A stretch of 64,000 nt of DNA from JAJFJD01 sp965228975 (GTDB taxonomy: Bacteria > Pseudomonadota > Alphaproteobacteria > UBA8366): assembly GCA_965228975.1 (NCBI GenBank), contig OZ245851.1, positions 1,364,001 to 1,428,000 of the forward strand. The letters are read 5' to 3'. Below, one piece after another: positions 52,319 to 60,457 of this stretch. The position numbers and the translations under genes are program-made. Numbering within the stretch: position 1 is the stretch's first letter; every line of letters starts with the position of its first letter. The notes under the pieces were generated by a model that was not told where the DNA came from, did not search any database, and saw only the letters and a list, made by a program, of their open reading frames with translations.

Positions 52319-54031
52319 CTACCACCCCATCGCGCGGGATTGACGGCGCGGGTCCGCGCCGCCGGCGAGTTGGCCGGTCTCATGGTCGTGCACGACAGTG
52401 CAGACCGCACCCGCCTTACGGGTGATTTCGGGCCACCATTCGACCTTGTGCCCTTTCTGCTCGAGCGCGGCGCCGGTGCTGTCGTCGATGCGGTTCTCAA
52501 TGCGCAGGATACCGGGCTCCGCCTCGTGCGGTTCGAAGGAGCTGGGCGCGCTGTAGGTTGAGAAACGCGGCGCTTCGATGGCTTCCTGCGGGTCCATGCC
52601 GAATTCGTGGATGTTGTTGAAGACCTGCAGCATCGCTTGGCATTGCACGTCGCCGCCGGGCGTGCCGAAGGGCATGGTCATCTTGCCCTCGGCGATGGCC
52701 ATGGCGGGGTTCGGCGTTAGGCGCGGGCGCTTGCCGGGCGCGATGGCCGAAGCATGGCCCTCGACGGCCCAGCCTTGGGAGCCACGGCTCGATGCGACGA
52801 GACCAAGCCCGGGGATGATCGGCGACGCGCCGCAGCTGTCGCTCGGTGTGATCGAGAAGGCGTTGCCGTGCTCGTCGACGGCGCAGGCATAGGATGTATC
52901 GTGCAGCACGTATTCCGGCGCCTGCGGCGGCGTCAGCAGCTTCGCTTCCATCGGATCGAAGCCGTCGACTGCGCCATGCGCCGGCATCGTCGGCCAGGCC
53001 TCGTCCGGGCGGATCATGCCGCGGCGTTCCGCGTTGTAGTCGTCGGACAACAGGGTATCCATCGGCACGTCGACGAAGCGCGGGTCGCCGTAGTAGCGCT
53101 CGCGGTCGGCGAAGGCGAGTTTGATCGCTTCCGACAGAGTGTGGATGTACTCGACCGAGTTATGTCCCATGCCCTTGAGGTCATAGGTTTCGAGCAGCGC
53201 CATCATCTGCAGCAGGACCGGACCCTGGCACCAAGGGCCGCAAGTGTAGACATCGATGCCGTTGAAAGTCTGCTTGACCGGCGGTTCGATTGCGACGCGG
53301 AACTCGCGCATGTCCTCTTCGGTGATGAAGCCGCCTTCCTCGCGGTGGAACTTGGCGATGGTCTGTGCGATGTCGCCTTCGTAGAACGCCGCGCGCGCCG
53401 CCTGCAGGCCGTCCTCTCGGCCCTTGGAAGCGACGGCCGATTCCTCGTCCGCCATATATTGCAGCGAGCGCGCGAGGTCGGCCTGCACGAAGTTCTCGCC
53501 GACCTGCGGCACCTTACCGCCGGGCAGCATGATTTCCATGTTGCTCGCATAATTGGCGTAGCCGTCCTTGGCGCTCTCGATGGTGCCTTGATAAGTGGGG
53601 TGCATGCTGAACCCGTCGCGCGCATAGCGGATCGAGGCCTCCGCGACCTCGCCGAAGCTCTTGGTCCCGAAATGCTTGAGCGCGGTGATCCAGGCGTCGG
53701 GCGCGGCGGGCATGACCGAGCGCCGCACGCCGTGCGGCACGGTGCCGTTGTGCTCCCGCAGGAAGATGTCGAGCTTGGCCGCCTTGGGCCACCAACCGAG
53801 ACCGCTGATCGTCACCACCTCTCTCTTCTCGGCGAGGTAGATGATCATCGGCGCGACGCCGCCGACATTGACGATGTCGCTCTGTACGACGGCCAAGGCG
53901 ATGCCCGCCGCCACGCCCGCGTCCACCGCATTGCCACCGTCTTCCAGGATGTTGTAACCGGCCTGGGTGGCGAGATAATGGCCTGCCGAGACCATGTAAC
54001 GGGTGCCGAGCATTGTCGGTTGATAGGGCAT
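52319..54031 (-). CDS. gamma-glutamyltransferase family protein (copy 2)
   Basis: 570 aa from ATG 54031, with CCGGAGGACGCC before it; an upstream in-frame ATG (54091) is not supported. Predicted nucleophile Thr379 in LHDTSYACAV. Like copy 1 it lacks a signal peptide and has VNVGGVAPMI in place of GIGGG. The two copies share the MPYQPT start, HGD-like spacing and PxRLTPNPAMA block, and are clearly paralogues. It is first of three minus-strand genes (GGT2, ATPase, GGT1). Function as a gamma-glutamyl hydrolase/transferase or a related N-terminal nucleophile amidohydrolase. Confidence 0.88.
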   Translation of the reverse strand: MPYQPTMLGTRYMVSAGHYLATQAGYNILEDGGNAVDAGVAAGIALAVVQSDIVNVGGVAPMIIYLAEKREVVTISGLGWWPKAAKLDIFLREHNGTVPHGVRRSVMPAAPDAWITALKHFGTKSFGEVAEASIRYARDGFSMHPTYQGTIESAKDGYANYASNMEIMLPGGKVPQVGENFVQADLARSLQYMADEESAVASKGREDGLQAARAAFYEGDIAQTIAKFHREEGGFITEEDMREFRVAIEPPVKQTFNGIDVYTCGPWCQGPVLLQMMALLETYDLKGMGHNSVEYIHTLSEAIKLAFADRERYYGDPRFVDVPMDTLLSDDYNAERRGMIRPDEAWPTMPAHGAVDGFDPMEAKLLTPPQAPEYVLHDTSYACAVDEHGNAFSITPSDSCGASPIIPGLGLVASSRGSQGWAVEGHASAIAPGKRPRLTPNPAMAIAEGKMTMPFGTPGGDVQCQAMLQVFNNIHEFGMDPQEAIEAPRFSTYSAPSSFEPHEAEPGILRIENRIDDSTGAALEQKGHKVEWWPEITRKAGAVCTVVHDHETGQLAGGADPRRQSRAMGW

Positions 54032-54227
54032 GGCGTCCTCCGGGGATGAGTGCAGTCGCGAAAAACGGAATGTCGTCGGAATTTTTTCCATTTTAACGCC
54101 AATGGCGGTTTGGAGAAAGTGCCGCGCCGGAAATCCCCCGTTTTGTGCGGTATTGAGAGACGTTCGCGGCCTTAAATCAATCTTAGGGTCATCCGGCTAG
54201 CGTCAGTTCTGCCGGAGGAACGCTATC

Positions 54228-54398
54228 ATGCGCGAGACGATACAAGAGGCTTGGAGCTTGGTCTTGAACGATCCCGACTTCGAGTTCGTGCCCTATTATC
54301 TCGGCGCGCTGGCGATCGCCGCGATCCTCGCCATGCGGTCGCGCGGCGGTTGGGGCGATGGTGGCGGAGCCGGGGATGGCGGGGGAGACGGCGAGTAA
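54228..54398 (+). CDS. 56-residue single-span membrane protein with Gly-rich tail
   Basis: Short gene starting at ATG 54228 with GGAGGAA (54213-54219) 8 bases upstream. Translation gives MRETIQEAWSLVLNDPD, a short hydrophobic helix around residues 23-36, then a Gly/Asp-rich C-terminal tail (GGWGDGGGAGDGGGDGE). No family recognised. It could sit in the membrane with the acidic Gly-rich tail in the cytoplasm. It lies 88 bases before the alpha/beta hydrolase gene. Codon use is like its neighbours. Evidence is the good ribosome-binding site and the coherent composition; still unproven. Confidence 0.55.
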   Translation: MRETIQEAWSLVLNDPDFEFVPYYLGALAIAAILAMRSRGGWGDGGGAGDGGGDGE

Positions 54399-54486
54399 CG
54401 GGGACGTTCCTTTCCGCGCTTGCGGGCGGGAACTTAAAAGGCGAGCCTAGCCAATCGCCGCGCAGCGCGGTAACGACCGGAACGAA

Positions 54487-55341
54487 ATGGCAATGGCGTC
54501 AGCACAGGATTTCCTCAAGTCGGCGAAACGCGTCCTGATGCATGTCGCGGGCATTTACCTTTTACTGCTGGCGGTTTTGTTCCTTCTGCAATCCTGCCTG
54601 ATCTACCACCCGGATACACCAACCCGCGCGATCGTGGCGACGCCGGATTCCATCGGACTCGCATTCGAGCCCGTCAAGATACCCACGGACGACGGCGTGA
54701 CGCTCGACGCCTGGTTCGTGCCGGCGAAGGACGCGCGCGGCGTGCTGCTGTTCTTCCACGGGAATGCGGGCAATATCTCGCATCGGCTGGAGTCGATACG
54801 GCTGTTCAACCGATTGCGGTTATCGACGCTGATCCTCGACTATCGCGGATACGGCCAAAGCGAGGGCGAACCGTCGGAGGAGGGGACCTATCGGGATGCC
54901 GAAGCGGCATGGCGCTACCTGACCGAGCGGCGGGGGATTTCCCCGAAGCGGGTCGTCATCTTCGGACGTTCGCTCGGCGGCGCGGTCGCGGCGCATGCGG
55001 CGAAGGGCCGGGACGCCGGGGCGTTGATCCTGGAATCGGCCTTTACCTCGGTGCCCGACATGGCGGCGAAAATCTATTGGTTCCTGCCGGTGCGGTGGCT
55101 GACCCGGTTCGACTACGATACCGAGGCGGCGCTCGCGTCCGTTGCGATCCCGGTTTTGATCATCCACAGCCCGGACGATCAGATCATCCCCTTTGCCCAC
55201 GGACGCGCCCTTTTCGCGGCCGCCCGGGAACCCAAGCAGTTTCTCGAGATCAACGGCGGGCACAATACCGGCTTCATGCGAAGCGAGCAGGCATATCTGG
55301 AAGGGATCGACGCTTTCCTGGCAGAGCATGTCGGGAAGTGA
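54487..55341 (+). CDS. membrane-anchored alpha/beta hydrolase (ABHD12/13-like)
   Basis: 284 aa. Transmembrane helix ~18-36 near the N-terminus followed by an extracytoplasmic or membrane-facing hydrolase domain. Nucleophile Ser162 in GRSLGG, acid Asp in IHSPDDQIIP, and His in NGGHNTGF form the triad. VLLFFHGNAGNISHR and LDYRGYGQSEGEPSE complete the oxyanion region. Homologues of the ABHD12/13/Bem46 group are esterases or lipases with unknown natural substrate. The ATG at 54487 is chosen; a second ATG at 54493 is possible. Convergent with the hotdog gene. Confidence 0.88.
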   Translation: MAMASAQDFLKSAKRVLMHVAGIYLLLLAVLFLLQSCLIYHPDTPTRAIVATPDSIGLAFEPVKIPTDDGVTLDAWFVPAKDARGVLLFFHGNAGNISHRLESIRLFNRLRLSTLILDYRGYGQSEGEPSEEGTYRDAEAAWRYLTERRGISPKRVVIFGRSLGGAVAAHAAKGRDAGALILESAFTSVPDMAAKIYWFLPVRWLTRFDYDTEAALASVAIPVLIIHSPDDQIIPFAHGRALFAAAREPKQFLEINGGHNTGFMRSEQAYLEGIDAFLAEHVGK

Positions 55342-55361
55342 ACCCGGGTTGACCGGTCGTC

Positions 55362-56177
55362 CTAATATTCCACCCGGTCGATGACGGCGTCGTTGGCCAG
55401 TTTTCCGTCTTGATTCACGACGGCGATGTAGGTGAGCTTGCCCGCGTCGTCGTGGCGGCCCCAGATATCGAGCTTTTCGTCCCAGAACATGGGGCGGCGG
55501 AATCGGATTTGCATGTCCAGTTGTTGCGGCATCGCTTCCTTGCTGAGCGCTTCCATCATGAACCGGATCGCCATCAAGCCGGCCGCGATCGGTGCGCGGA
55601 AGCCGAAACGGCGCGCCGTTTCCGGATCCGAATGGATCAGGTTTTCCGCCTCGTCGCTATAGGCCGCGACCTTCTCCGGCATCAGCTGTTTCTCGCCGAT
55701 CTTCGTCAGTCCCTCTGTGGGGTCGGTCGCGGGCTTCGCCGTTGTCGCGGACGGCTGCGCCTTTTCGGCCCGTGTGGCATCGAGAACGAGCGACGACCGC
55801 TCGGCGCGCAGCGGGATCGAGCCGTCGGGCCGGACGAATTCGAACCGCGAGGTGACGATGTCGCCTCGCCGGTCGGGCTCGACCTTGATATCCTCGCCGC
55901 GCACCGAGAGGGTTTCGCCGAGCATGATCGGCTCGCTCAGGATGAGCCGTTGCGTCATATGGACCCGGCCGTTGACGGGTAGGCCGATCCGCTTGGCGGA
56001 GAGCACGGTCGCCAGGACGAAATGCGTGATATCCACCTTGTCCCCGTAGATCGCCTGGTCGATGTCACAACAGGCCAGTTTCCTGGCTTGGGTTTCGGCG
56101 GTTACCTGAAAATCCCATTCCGGATAGACGAGGCCGGCACGGTATCCGGCGTCGGTCGAGGCAGTGGCATCGGTCAT
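55362..56177 (-). CDS. FAS1-like/MaoC hotdog dehydratase
   Basis: 271 aa from ATG 56177, 15 bases after the MBL hydrolase stop, with ACAGGACAAGAAACG in front. The upstream open frame crosses the MBL gene and is not used. The C-terminal hotdog (residues ~150-271) has FGFRAPIAAGLMAIRFMMEAL, a MaoC-like substrate pocket, and RFRRPMFWDEKLDIWG. The N-terminal hotdog is more degenerate. A second such protein is at 18150. It probably hydrates or dehydrates an acyl-CoA. It is likely cotranscribed with the MBL hydrolase. Confidence 0.78.
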   Translation of the reverse strand: MTDATASTDAGYRAGLVYPEWDFQVTAETQARKLACCDIDQAIYGDKVDITHFVLATVLSAKRIGLPVNGRVHMTQRLILSEPIMLGETLSVRGEDIKVEPDRRGDIVTSRFEFVRPDGSIPLRAERSSLVLDATRAEKAQPSATTAKPATDPTEGLTKIGEKQLMPEKVAAYSDEAENLIHSDPETARRFGFRAPIAAGLMAIRFMMEALSKEAMPQQLDMQIRFRRPMFWDEKLDIWGRHDDAGKLTYIAVVNQDGKLANDAVIDRVEY

Positions 56178-56191
56178 CGTTTCTTGTCCTG

Positions 56192-57076
56192 TCAGTCCAT
56201 CTTGGCCGGTGTCGGGTCGTTCAACGGCACTTCCATCAGGTCCTCGCCCCAGATCAGGTTGCCGTCGTAGACCGATTTCATTTCGGAAATCAGCCGTTCC
56301 TTCACGCCGGGCACGTCGAGCTGCAGCAGCATGTGGCTCATCACCAGGTTCCGCACGCCGGTCTTCGCGCCGAGCTGGGCGAGTTCCATATGGCCCATGC
56401 AGCCCTTGGTGTATTCCTCGGACGGCTCGGTGCCGGTGATGTATTGGCACATATGGACAAGCACGTCGGCGCCGTCGGCGAGTTTCTCCATCGCCGTGCA
56501 CGGGCCGCAGTCGCCGGAATAGACGAAGGAGCCTTCGGCCGTGTCCAACCGGAAGCCATAGCAGACGAGGTAGGGCTGGACGTGGGGCACGCTGGCGACG
56601 GTGAGTTTCCAGCCGTTCTCCTCGACCGTGTCGCCGCTGCGCAGCTCGTGGACGACCGGTTCCGGGCGGGCGCGGTCGCCTTCGCCGTGACGGTTGCGGT
56701 AGACATCGAGGCTAAGCGGATGGTTGGTCCGTGCGATCAGATCCGGCCCGAACACGCCGTCGTCGTCGATCAGCAGGCGGGTCATGCGTTCCATGCCCGG
56801 CGGGCCATAGACCTGAAGCTCCGGTACCTTTCCCGCGCCTTGGTCCCAGCGGGTGATCAACAGGCGGGGATAGTCCATGCAATGATCGTAGTGCAGGTGG
56901 CTGCAGATGAAATGCGTCACGTCGGTGGCCTTGTAGCCCGCTTCCAATAGCCGGTGATGGCTGCCCGTGCCGTGGTCGAACACGATCACGTCGTCGCCGG
57001 TTTCAACCACATAGCCGGAACACATGCGTTTGAGCGAGGGAGTCGGCGTACCGGTGCCGAGGAGGGTGATGCGCAT
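56192..57076 (-). CDS. metallo-beta-lactamase fold hydrolase (RNase Z/AHL-lactonase-like)
   Basis: 294 aa. The HxHxDH signature is HLHYDH (His60, His62, Asp64, His65). Further metal residues are expected at SGDCGPC (Asp) and in MSHMLLQ (His). The start GTGTPTPSLKRMCSGYVVETGDD resembles the ribonuclease Z/arylsulfatase-type members. It hydrolyses an ester, lactone or phosphodiester; which is unknown. The next gene on the strand is the hotdog dehydratase. It is divergent from the ComA-like gene (139 bases). Confidence 0.88.
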   Translation of the reverse strand: MRITLLGTGTPTPSLKRMCSGYVVETGDDVIVFDHGTGSHHRLLEAGYKATDVTHFICSHLHYDHCMDYPRLLITRWDQGAGKVPELQVYGPPGMERMTRLLIDDDGVFGPDLIARTNHPLSLDVYRNRHGEGDRARPEPVVHELRSGDTVEENGWKLTVASVPHVQPYLVCYGFRLDTAEGSFVYSGDCGPCTAMEKLADGADVLVHMCQYITGTEPSEEYTKGCMGHMELAQLGAKTGVRNLVMSHMLLQLDVPGVKERLISEMKSVYDGNLIWGEDLMEVPLNDPTPAKMD

Positions 57077-57215
57077 GGCGGCCTTTCCCGTTGTCGTTTC
57101 TTATCTTTGATCCACCGACCATAGGGCGTCGGAGGCGGGCTGTCATCCGGACGGGGTTCCGCGCTATCATCGCTCCTTCACGCACCGCCGAATAAAGAAA
57201 CGAGAGAGCCGAGAC

Positions 57216-58025
57216 ATGACCGAGCGCCCCTTCGAGATGGTCCCGCTGCCCGCCGCGCGCAGCACTGAAAAACCCCGCAAGACCGGCCTGACGATGGTCC
57301 TGGACTGGGGCCAGCCGATGCAGCATCTGCGCGACATGTTGGAGCTGTCGGCGCCTTACATCGACCTCGGCAAGATCGTCGCCGGGACCGCGCGGCTCTA
57401 CGACGTCGACACCTTCCGGAAGAAGCTCGACCTGTATCAGGAATTCGACGTGAAACCCTTCATCGGCGGTCAGTTTCTGGAATATGTCTTCGCGACGCAA
57501 GGGTGGGACGCGGTCAAGCCGTATTGCGAGGAAGCGAAACGGCACGGCATCCACGCCATCGAGGTGTCGGACAATTGCGTGCCTTTGAACGATCAGGAAC
57601 GGCACCGGATGATCCGAATCGCCATCGACAGCGGCCTGGAAGTCCATGGCGAGGTCGGCTCGAAGCATGACAAGCAGGACGCCGCCGAACTGATCGCGCA
57701 AGCCAACCTCTGCTTCGAGGCGGGCTGCGACCTGGTGCTGGTCGAGGCGGCGGAACTGATGGACGGCGACGAGATCAACCAGGATCTGTTGGAGGGGCTG
57801 CGCGACGGCCTCGACATCTCGAAGGTCCTGTTCGAATTGACCGGCTATTGGATCAAGGGCGTCACGGTGAACAGCACCTTCGAACTGCAGAAAGCCTTCG
57901 TGCTTGCCTTCGGTCCCGACGTGAACATCGCCAACGTGTCGCCGGATCAGGTGATCAGCCTGGAGGCGCTGCGCTGCGGGCTCAGCGTGGTCGGGCCGGA
58001 CCGGTTGGACCAGGCGGCGGAATAG
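57216..58025 (+). CDS. phosphosulfolactate synthase (ComA) family protein
   Basis: 269 aa. Residues LSAPYIDLGKIVAGTARLYD, PFIGGQFLEYVF and LEVHGEVGSKHDKQD match the TIM-barrel ComA fold, with the catalytic-type Lys/Glu in GEVGSK. In methanogens ComA adds sulfite to phosphoenolpyruvate to make phosphosulfolactate, the first step of coenzyme M. In bacteria homologues are sporadic and uncharacterised. An unrelated split UxaA enzyme elsewhere in the window (40134-41639) is of the sulfolactate-lyase architecture, so sulfolactate metabolism is one possibility. GAAACGAGAGAGCCGAGAC precedes the ATG. Confidence 0.83.
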   Translation: MTERPFEMVPLPAARSTEKPRKTGLTMVLDWGQPMQHLRDMLELSAPYIDLGKIVAGTARLYDVDTFRKKLDLYQEFDVKPFIGGQFLEYVFATQGWDAVKPYCEEAKRHGIHAIEVSDNCVPLNDQERHRMIRIAIDSGLEVHGEVGSKHDKQDAAELIAQANLCFEAGCDLVLVEAAELMDGDEINQDLLEGLRDGLDISKVLFELTGYWIKGVTVNSTFELQKAFVLAFGPDVNIANVSPDQVISLEALRCGLSVVGPDRLDQAAE

Positions 58026-58114
58026 GTTCCTTTTTTTGATCCAAAGCCGCGAGAATCAGTCCCGGATGCCGCGCGGCAAGGTTGAAATCTCCTCGTAGAG
58101 TCAGTCGACTAGAG

Positions 58115-58135
58115 CCGTTAACCTATTGTTAACGG
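58115..58135 (+). promoter_or_regulatory. CtrA-type binding site (TTAA-N7-TTAA), perfect palindrome
   Basis: CCGTTAAC-CTATT-GTTAACGG is an exact 21-base inverted repeat. Within it TTAA (58118-58121), seven bases, and TTAA (58129-58132) match the CtrA consensus of alphaproteobacteria. A GANTC (GAGTC, 58098-58102) lies 13 bases upstream, the CcrM methylation target. It precedes the small gene at 58288. Confidence 0.65.
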
Positions 58136-58287
58136 GCCTCGCCAAGCATGGAACAGTGGTGAAACGCGCACGGCGCCCGCGACGGATTTCGTCGGTGAGG
58201 GGAAGTGGATTTCAGCACGATGGAGGGGCGCGAGAGGGGACGGTCTCGGCCATTCAGATGACACGTTCGGAGCGGGAGACGGAACGA

Positions 58288-58527
58288 ATGTCGGAGTCGT
58301 TACCAATTGGGATCGGGGAAGGCACCCCGGAAGCCGTCGCTTATCGGCTGATGCTGGACGTGATGCGGGTCGAGAACCGTACGATGTCGAGCGGCGCCTT
58401 GGCCGGTGCGCATACGCCGGCGGACCGGCACTACCTGTTGAACACCTACCATGAGTGCCTGATGGCGGTTCGAGGCAAGCGTATTGCCGCGTCGACCGGC
58501 GGCGGAAGCAACCGGTCCGCCGCATAA
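58288..58527 (+). CDS. small conserved-looking protein of unknown function under CtrA-type control
   Basis: 79 aa from ATG 58288, with GGGAGACGG 6-8 bases upstream; an in-frame ATG at 58258 would add ten residues. The sequence is soluble, acidic/basic mixed, with PEAVAYRLMLDVMRVENRT and ADRHYLLNTYHECLMAVRGKR, giving two predicted helices. I do not recognise a family. No signal or membrane segment. The upstream CtrA-type palindrome (58115-58135) suggests cell-cycle- or motility-linked expression (inference). It ends 17 bases before the convergent IlvD/Edd stop. Confidence 0.6.
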   Translation: MSESLPIGIGEGTPEAVAYRLMLDVMRVENRTMSSGALAGAHTPADRHYLLNTYHECLMAVRGKRIAASTGGGSNRSAA

Positions 58528-58543
58528 CGCAAAGCCGACGAGG

Positions 58544-60280
58544 TCAGTGCACCTCGGGCTCGTCGACCATCTCTGACGATCGCAGGAAATCGAAGTCGCA
58601 GCCTTTATCCGCCTGTTGGATATGTTGCGTGAACATCCAGCCGTAACCTCTTGGATAATGTGGCTTCGGCGGCGTCCACGACTCGCGCCGCTTGGCAAGT
58701 TCCTCGTCGCTGACCTTCAGGTCGAGCCGGCGTCCCATGATATCCAACTCGATCATGTCGCCGTCTTTCACCAGGCCGAGCGGCCCGCCGACGAAGGATT
58801 CCGGCGCCACATGCAGCACGCAGGTGCCGTAGGAGGTGCCGCTCATCCGGGCGTCCGAGATGCGCACCATGTCGCGCACGCCTTCCTTCAGCAGCTTTTG
58901 CGGGATCGGCAGCATGCCCCATTCCGGCATGCCGGGGCCGCCGACCGGACCGGCATTCTGCATCACCAGGACGGAGTCCGCGGTCACGTTGAGGTCGGGA
59001 TCGTCGATCCGTTCCAGCAGGTCGCGGTGGCTCTTGAACACGACCGCGGGGCCGACATGCTTGTGCAGTTTCGGGTCGGCGGCGGTGTGTTTCACCACCG
59101 CGCCGTCGGGCGCCAGATTGCCGCGCAGGACCACAAGGCCGCCTTCGTCGGACATCGGGTTGTCACGCGTCCGGATCACCTCGTCGTTGTAGACCCCGGC
59201 GTCGCCGAGATTGTCGCCGAGCGTCTTGCCGTTCGCCGTGACGCAGTCGAGATGCAGCAGGTCGCGCAACCGGTTCAAGAGGCCGCGCAGGCCGCCGGCA
59301 TAGTAGAAATCCTCCATCAGGAACCGCCCGGACGGCCGCATATCGGCCAGCACCGGTGTCTTGCGCGAGAGTTCGTCCAGTAGGTCGAGCGTGACGTCAT
59401 GCCCGTTGCGCGCGGCGATGGCGAGGATATGGATCGCTGCGTTGGTCGATCCGCCCAGCGTCATCACGGTGGTGATCGCGTTTTCGACCGCGTCCATCGT
59501 CATGACCTCGCGCGGCGTCAGGTCTTCCCAGACCATATCGACGATGCGCCGGCCGCTTGCCGCGGCCATGCGCGGATGGTTCGAATCCGCCGCCGGGATC
59601 GACGCCGCGCCCGGCAGGGTCATGCCGATCACTTCGGCGACCGAGGTCATCGTCGAGGCGGTACCCATGGTCATGCAATGGCCGGGCGATCGGGCGATGC
59701 CGCCCTCGATCTCCTCCCAGTCGTCCTCGGTGATGTTGCCGGCTCGGCGTTCCGCCCAGTATTTCCAAGTGTCGGTGCCGCTGCCGAGGGTTTCGCCGCG
59801 CCAATTGCCGCGCAGCATCGGCCCGGCGGGGACGAAGATCGACGGAATGTTCATGCTGGCCGCCGCCATCAGCAGGGCCGGTGTGGTCTTGTCGCAGCCA
59901 CCCATCAGCACCGCGCCGTCCATCGGATGGCTGCGCAGCAGTTCCTCGGCCTCCATCGACAGCATGTTGCGGTAGAGCATGGTCGACGGTTTCACGAAGG
60001 GCTCGGACAGCGACATGGCGGGCAATTCGACCGGAAAGCCGCCGGCCTGCCAAACGCCGCGCTTCACCTCTTCGGCGCGTTGCTTGAAATGCGCGTGGCA
60101 CTGATTGATCTCGCTCCAGGTGTTGATGATCGCGATCACCGGCTTGCCCGCGAAATCCTCCTTGGCATAGCCCATCTGCTTGGTACGCGACCGGTGGCCG
60201 AAGCCGTGCAGGTCGTCGACGCCATACCATTGATAACTCCGCAAATCTTCCGGGGCTTTGCGTCGGCCGGATGGCGCCAT
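58544..60280 (-). CDS. IlvD/Edd family dehydratase, sugar-acid ([2Fe-2S]) type
   Basis: 578 aa from ATG 60280, with GAGGAGAGGACC upstream. The N-terminal DLRSYQWYGVDDLHGFGHRS block, and cysteines Cys61, Cys129 (MGGCDKTTP) and Cys202 (GHCMTMGTA), with Lys131 as the probable carbamylated Lys, match the L-arabinonate/xylonate dehydratases. The C-terminal RISDARMSGTSYGTC block has the catalytic Ser. It dehydrates a sugar acid to a 2-keto-3-deoxy acid; pentonate or hexonate unknown. Not the branched-chain-amino-acid IlvD by these motifs. With the enolase and UxaA genes, three sugar-acid dehydratases lie in the window. Confidence 0.88.
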   Translation of the reverse strand: MAPSGRRKAPEDLRSYQWYGVDDLHGFGHRSRTKQMGYAKEDFAGKPVIAIINTWSEINQCHAHFKQRAEEVKRGVWQAGGFPVELPAMSLSEPFVKPSTMLYRNMLSMEAEELLRSHPMDGAVLMGGCDKTTPALLMAAASMNIPSIFVPAGPMLRGNWRGETLGSGTDTWKYWAERRAGNITEDDWEEIEGGIARSPGHCMTMGTASTMTSVAEVIGMTLPGAASIPAADSNHPRMAAASGRRIVDMVWEDLTPREVMTMDAVENAITTVMTLGGSTNAAIHILAIAARNGHDVTLDLLDELSRKTPVLADMRPSGRFLMEDFYYAGGLRGLLNRLRDLLHLDCVTANGKTLGDNLGDAGVYNDEVIRTRDNPMSDEGGLVVLRGNLAPDGAVVKHTAADPKLHKHVGPAVVFKSHRDLLERIDDPDLNVTADSVLVMQNAGPVGGPGMPEWGMLPIPQKLLKEGVRDMVRISDARMSGTSYGTCVLHVAPESFVGGPLGLVKDGDMIELDIMGRRLDLKVSDEELAKRRESWTPPKPHYPRGYGWMFTQHIQQADKGCDFDFLRSSEMVDEPEVH

Positions 60281-60457
60281 GGTCCTCTCCTCGATTTTTC
60301 GGTTTTGCGTATCACGCCGCGGGGCGGGAAAGGCCACGGTAGGCAGCAGGGCCCGGCGCTGTCAACGCGGTCGGGATCTGTTTCAGCTTCATGGAGGTCT
60401 GGTAGGGCGGAGTCCGAAATTTGCTGTATGATTGCGAAATAGAAAGGAGACACGGCG

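Noticed and set aside
58026..58045. T-rich stretch after the ComA-like gene as a terminator
   Set aside because: Seven T are present but no stable hairpin precedes them.
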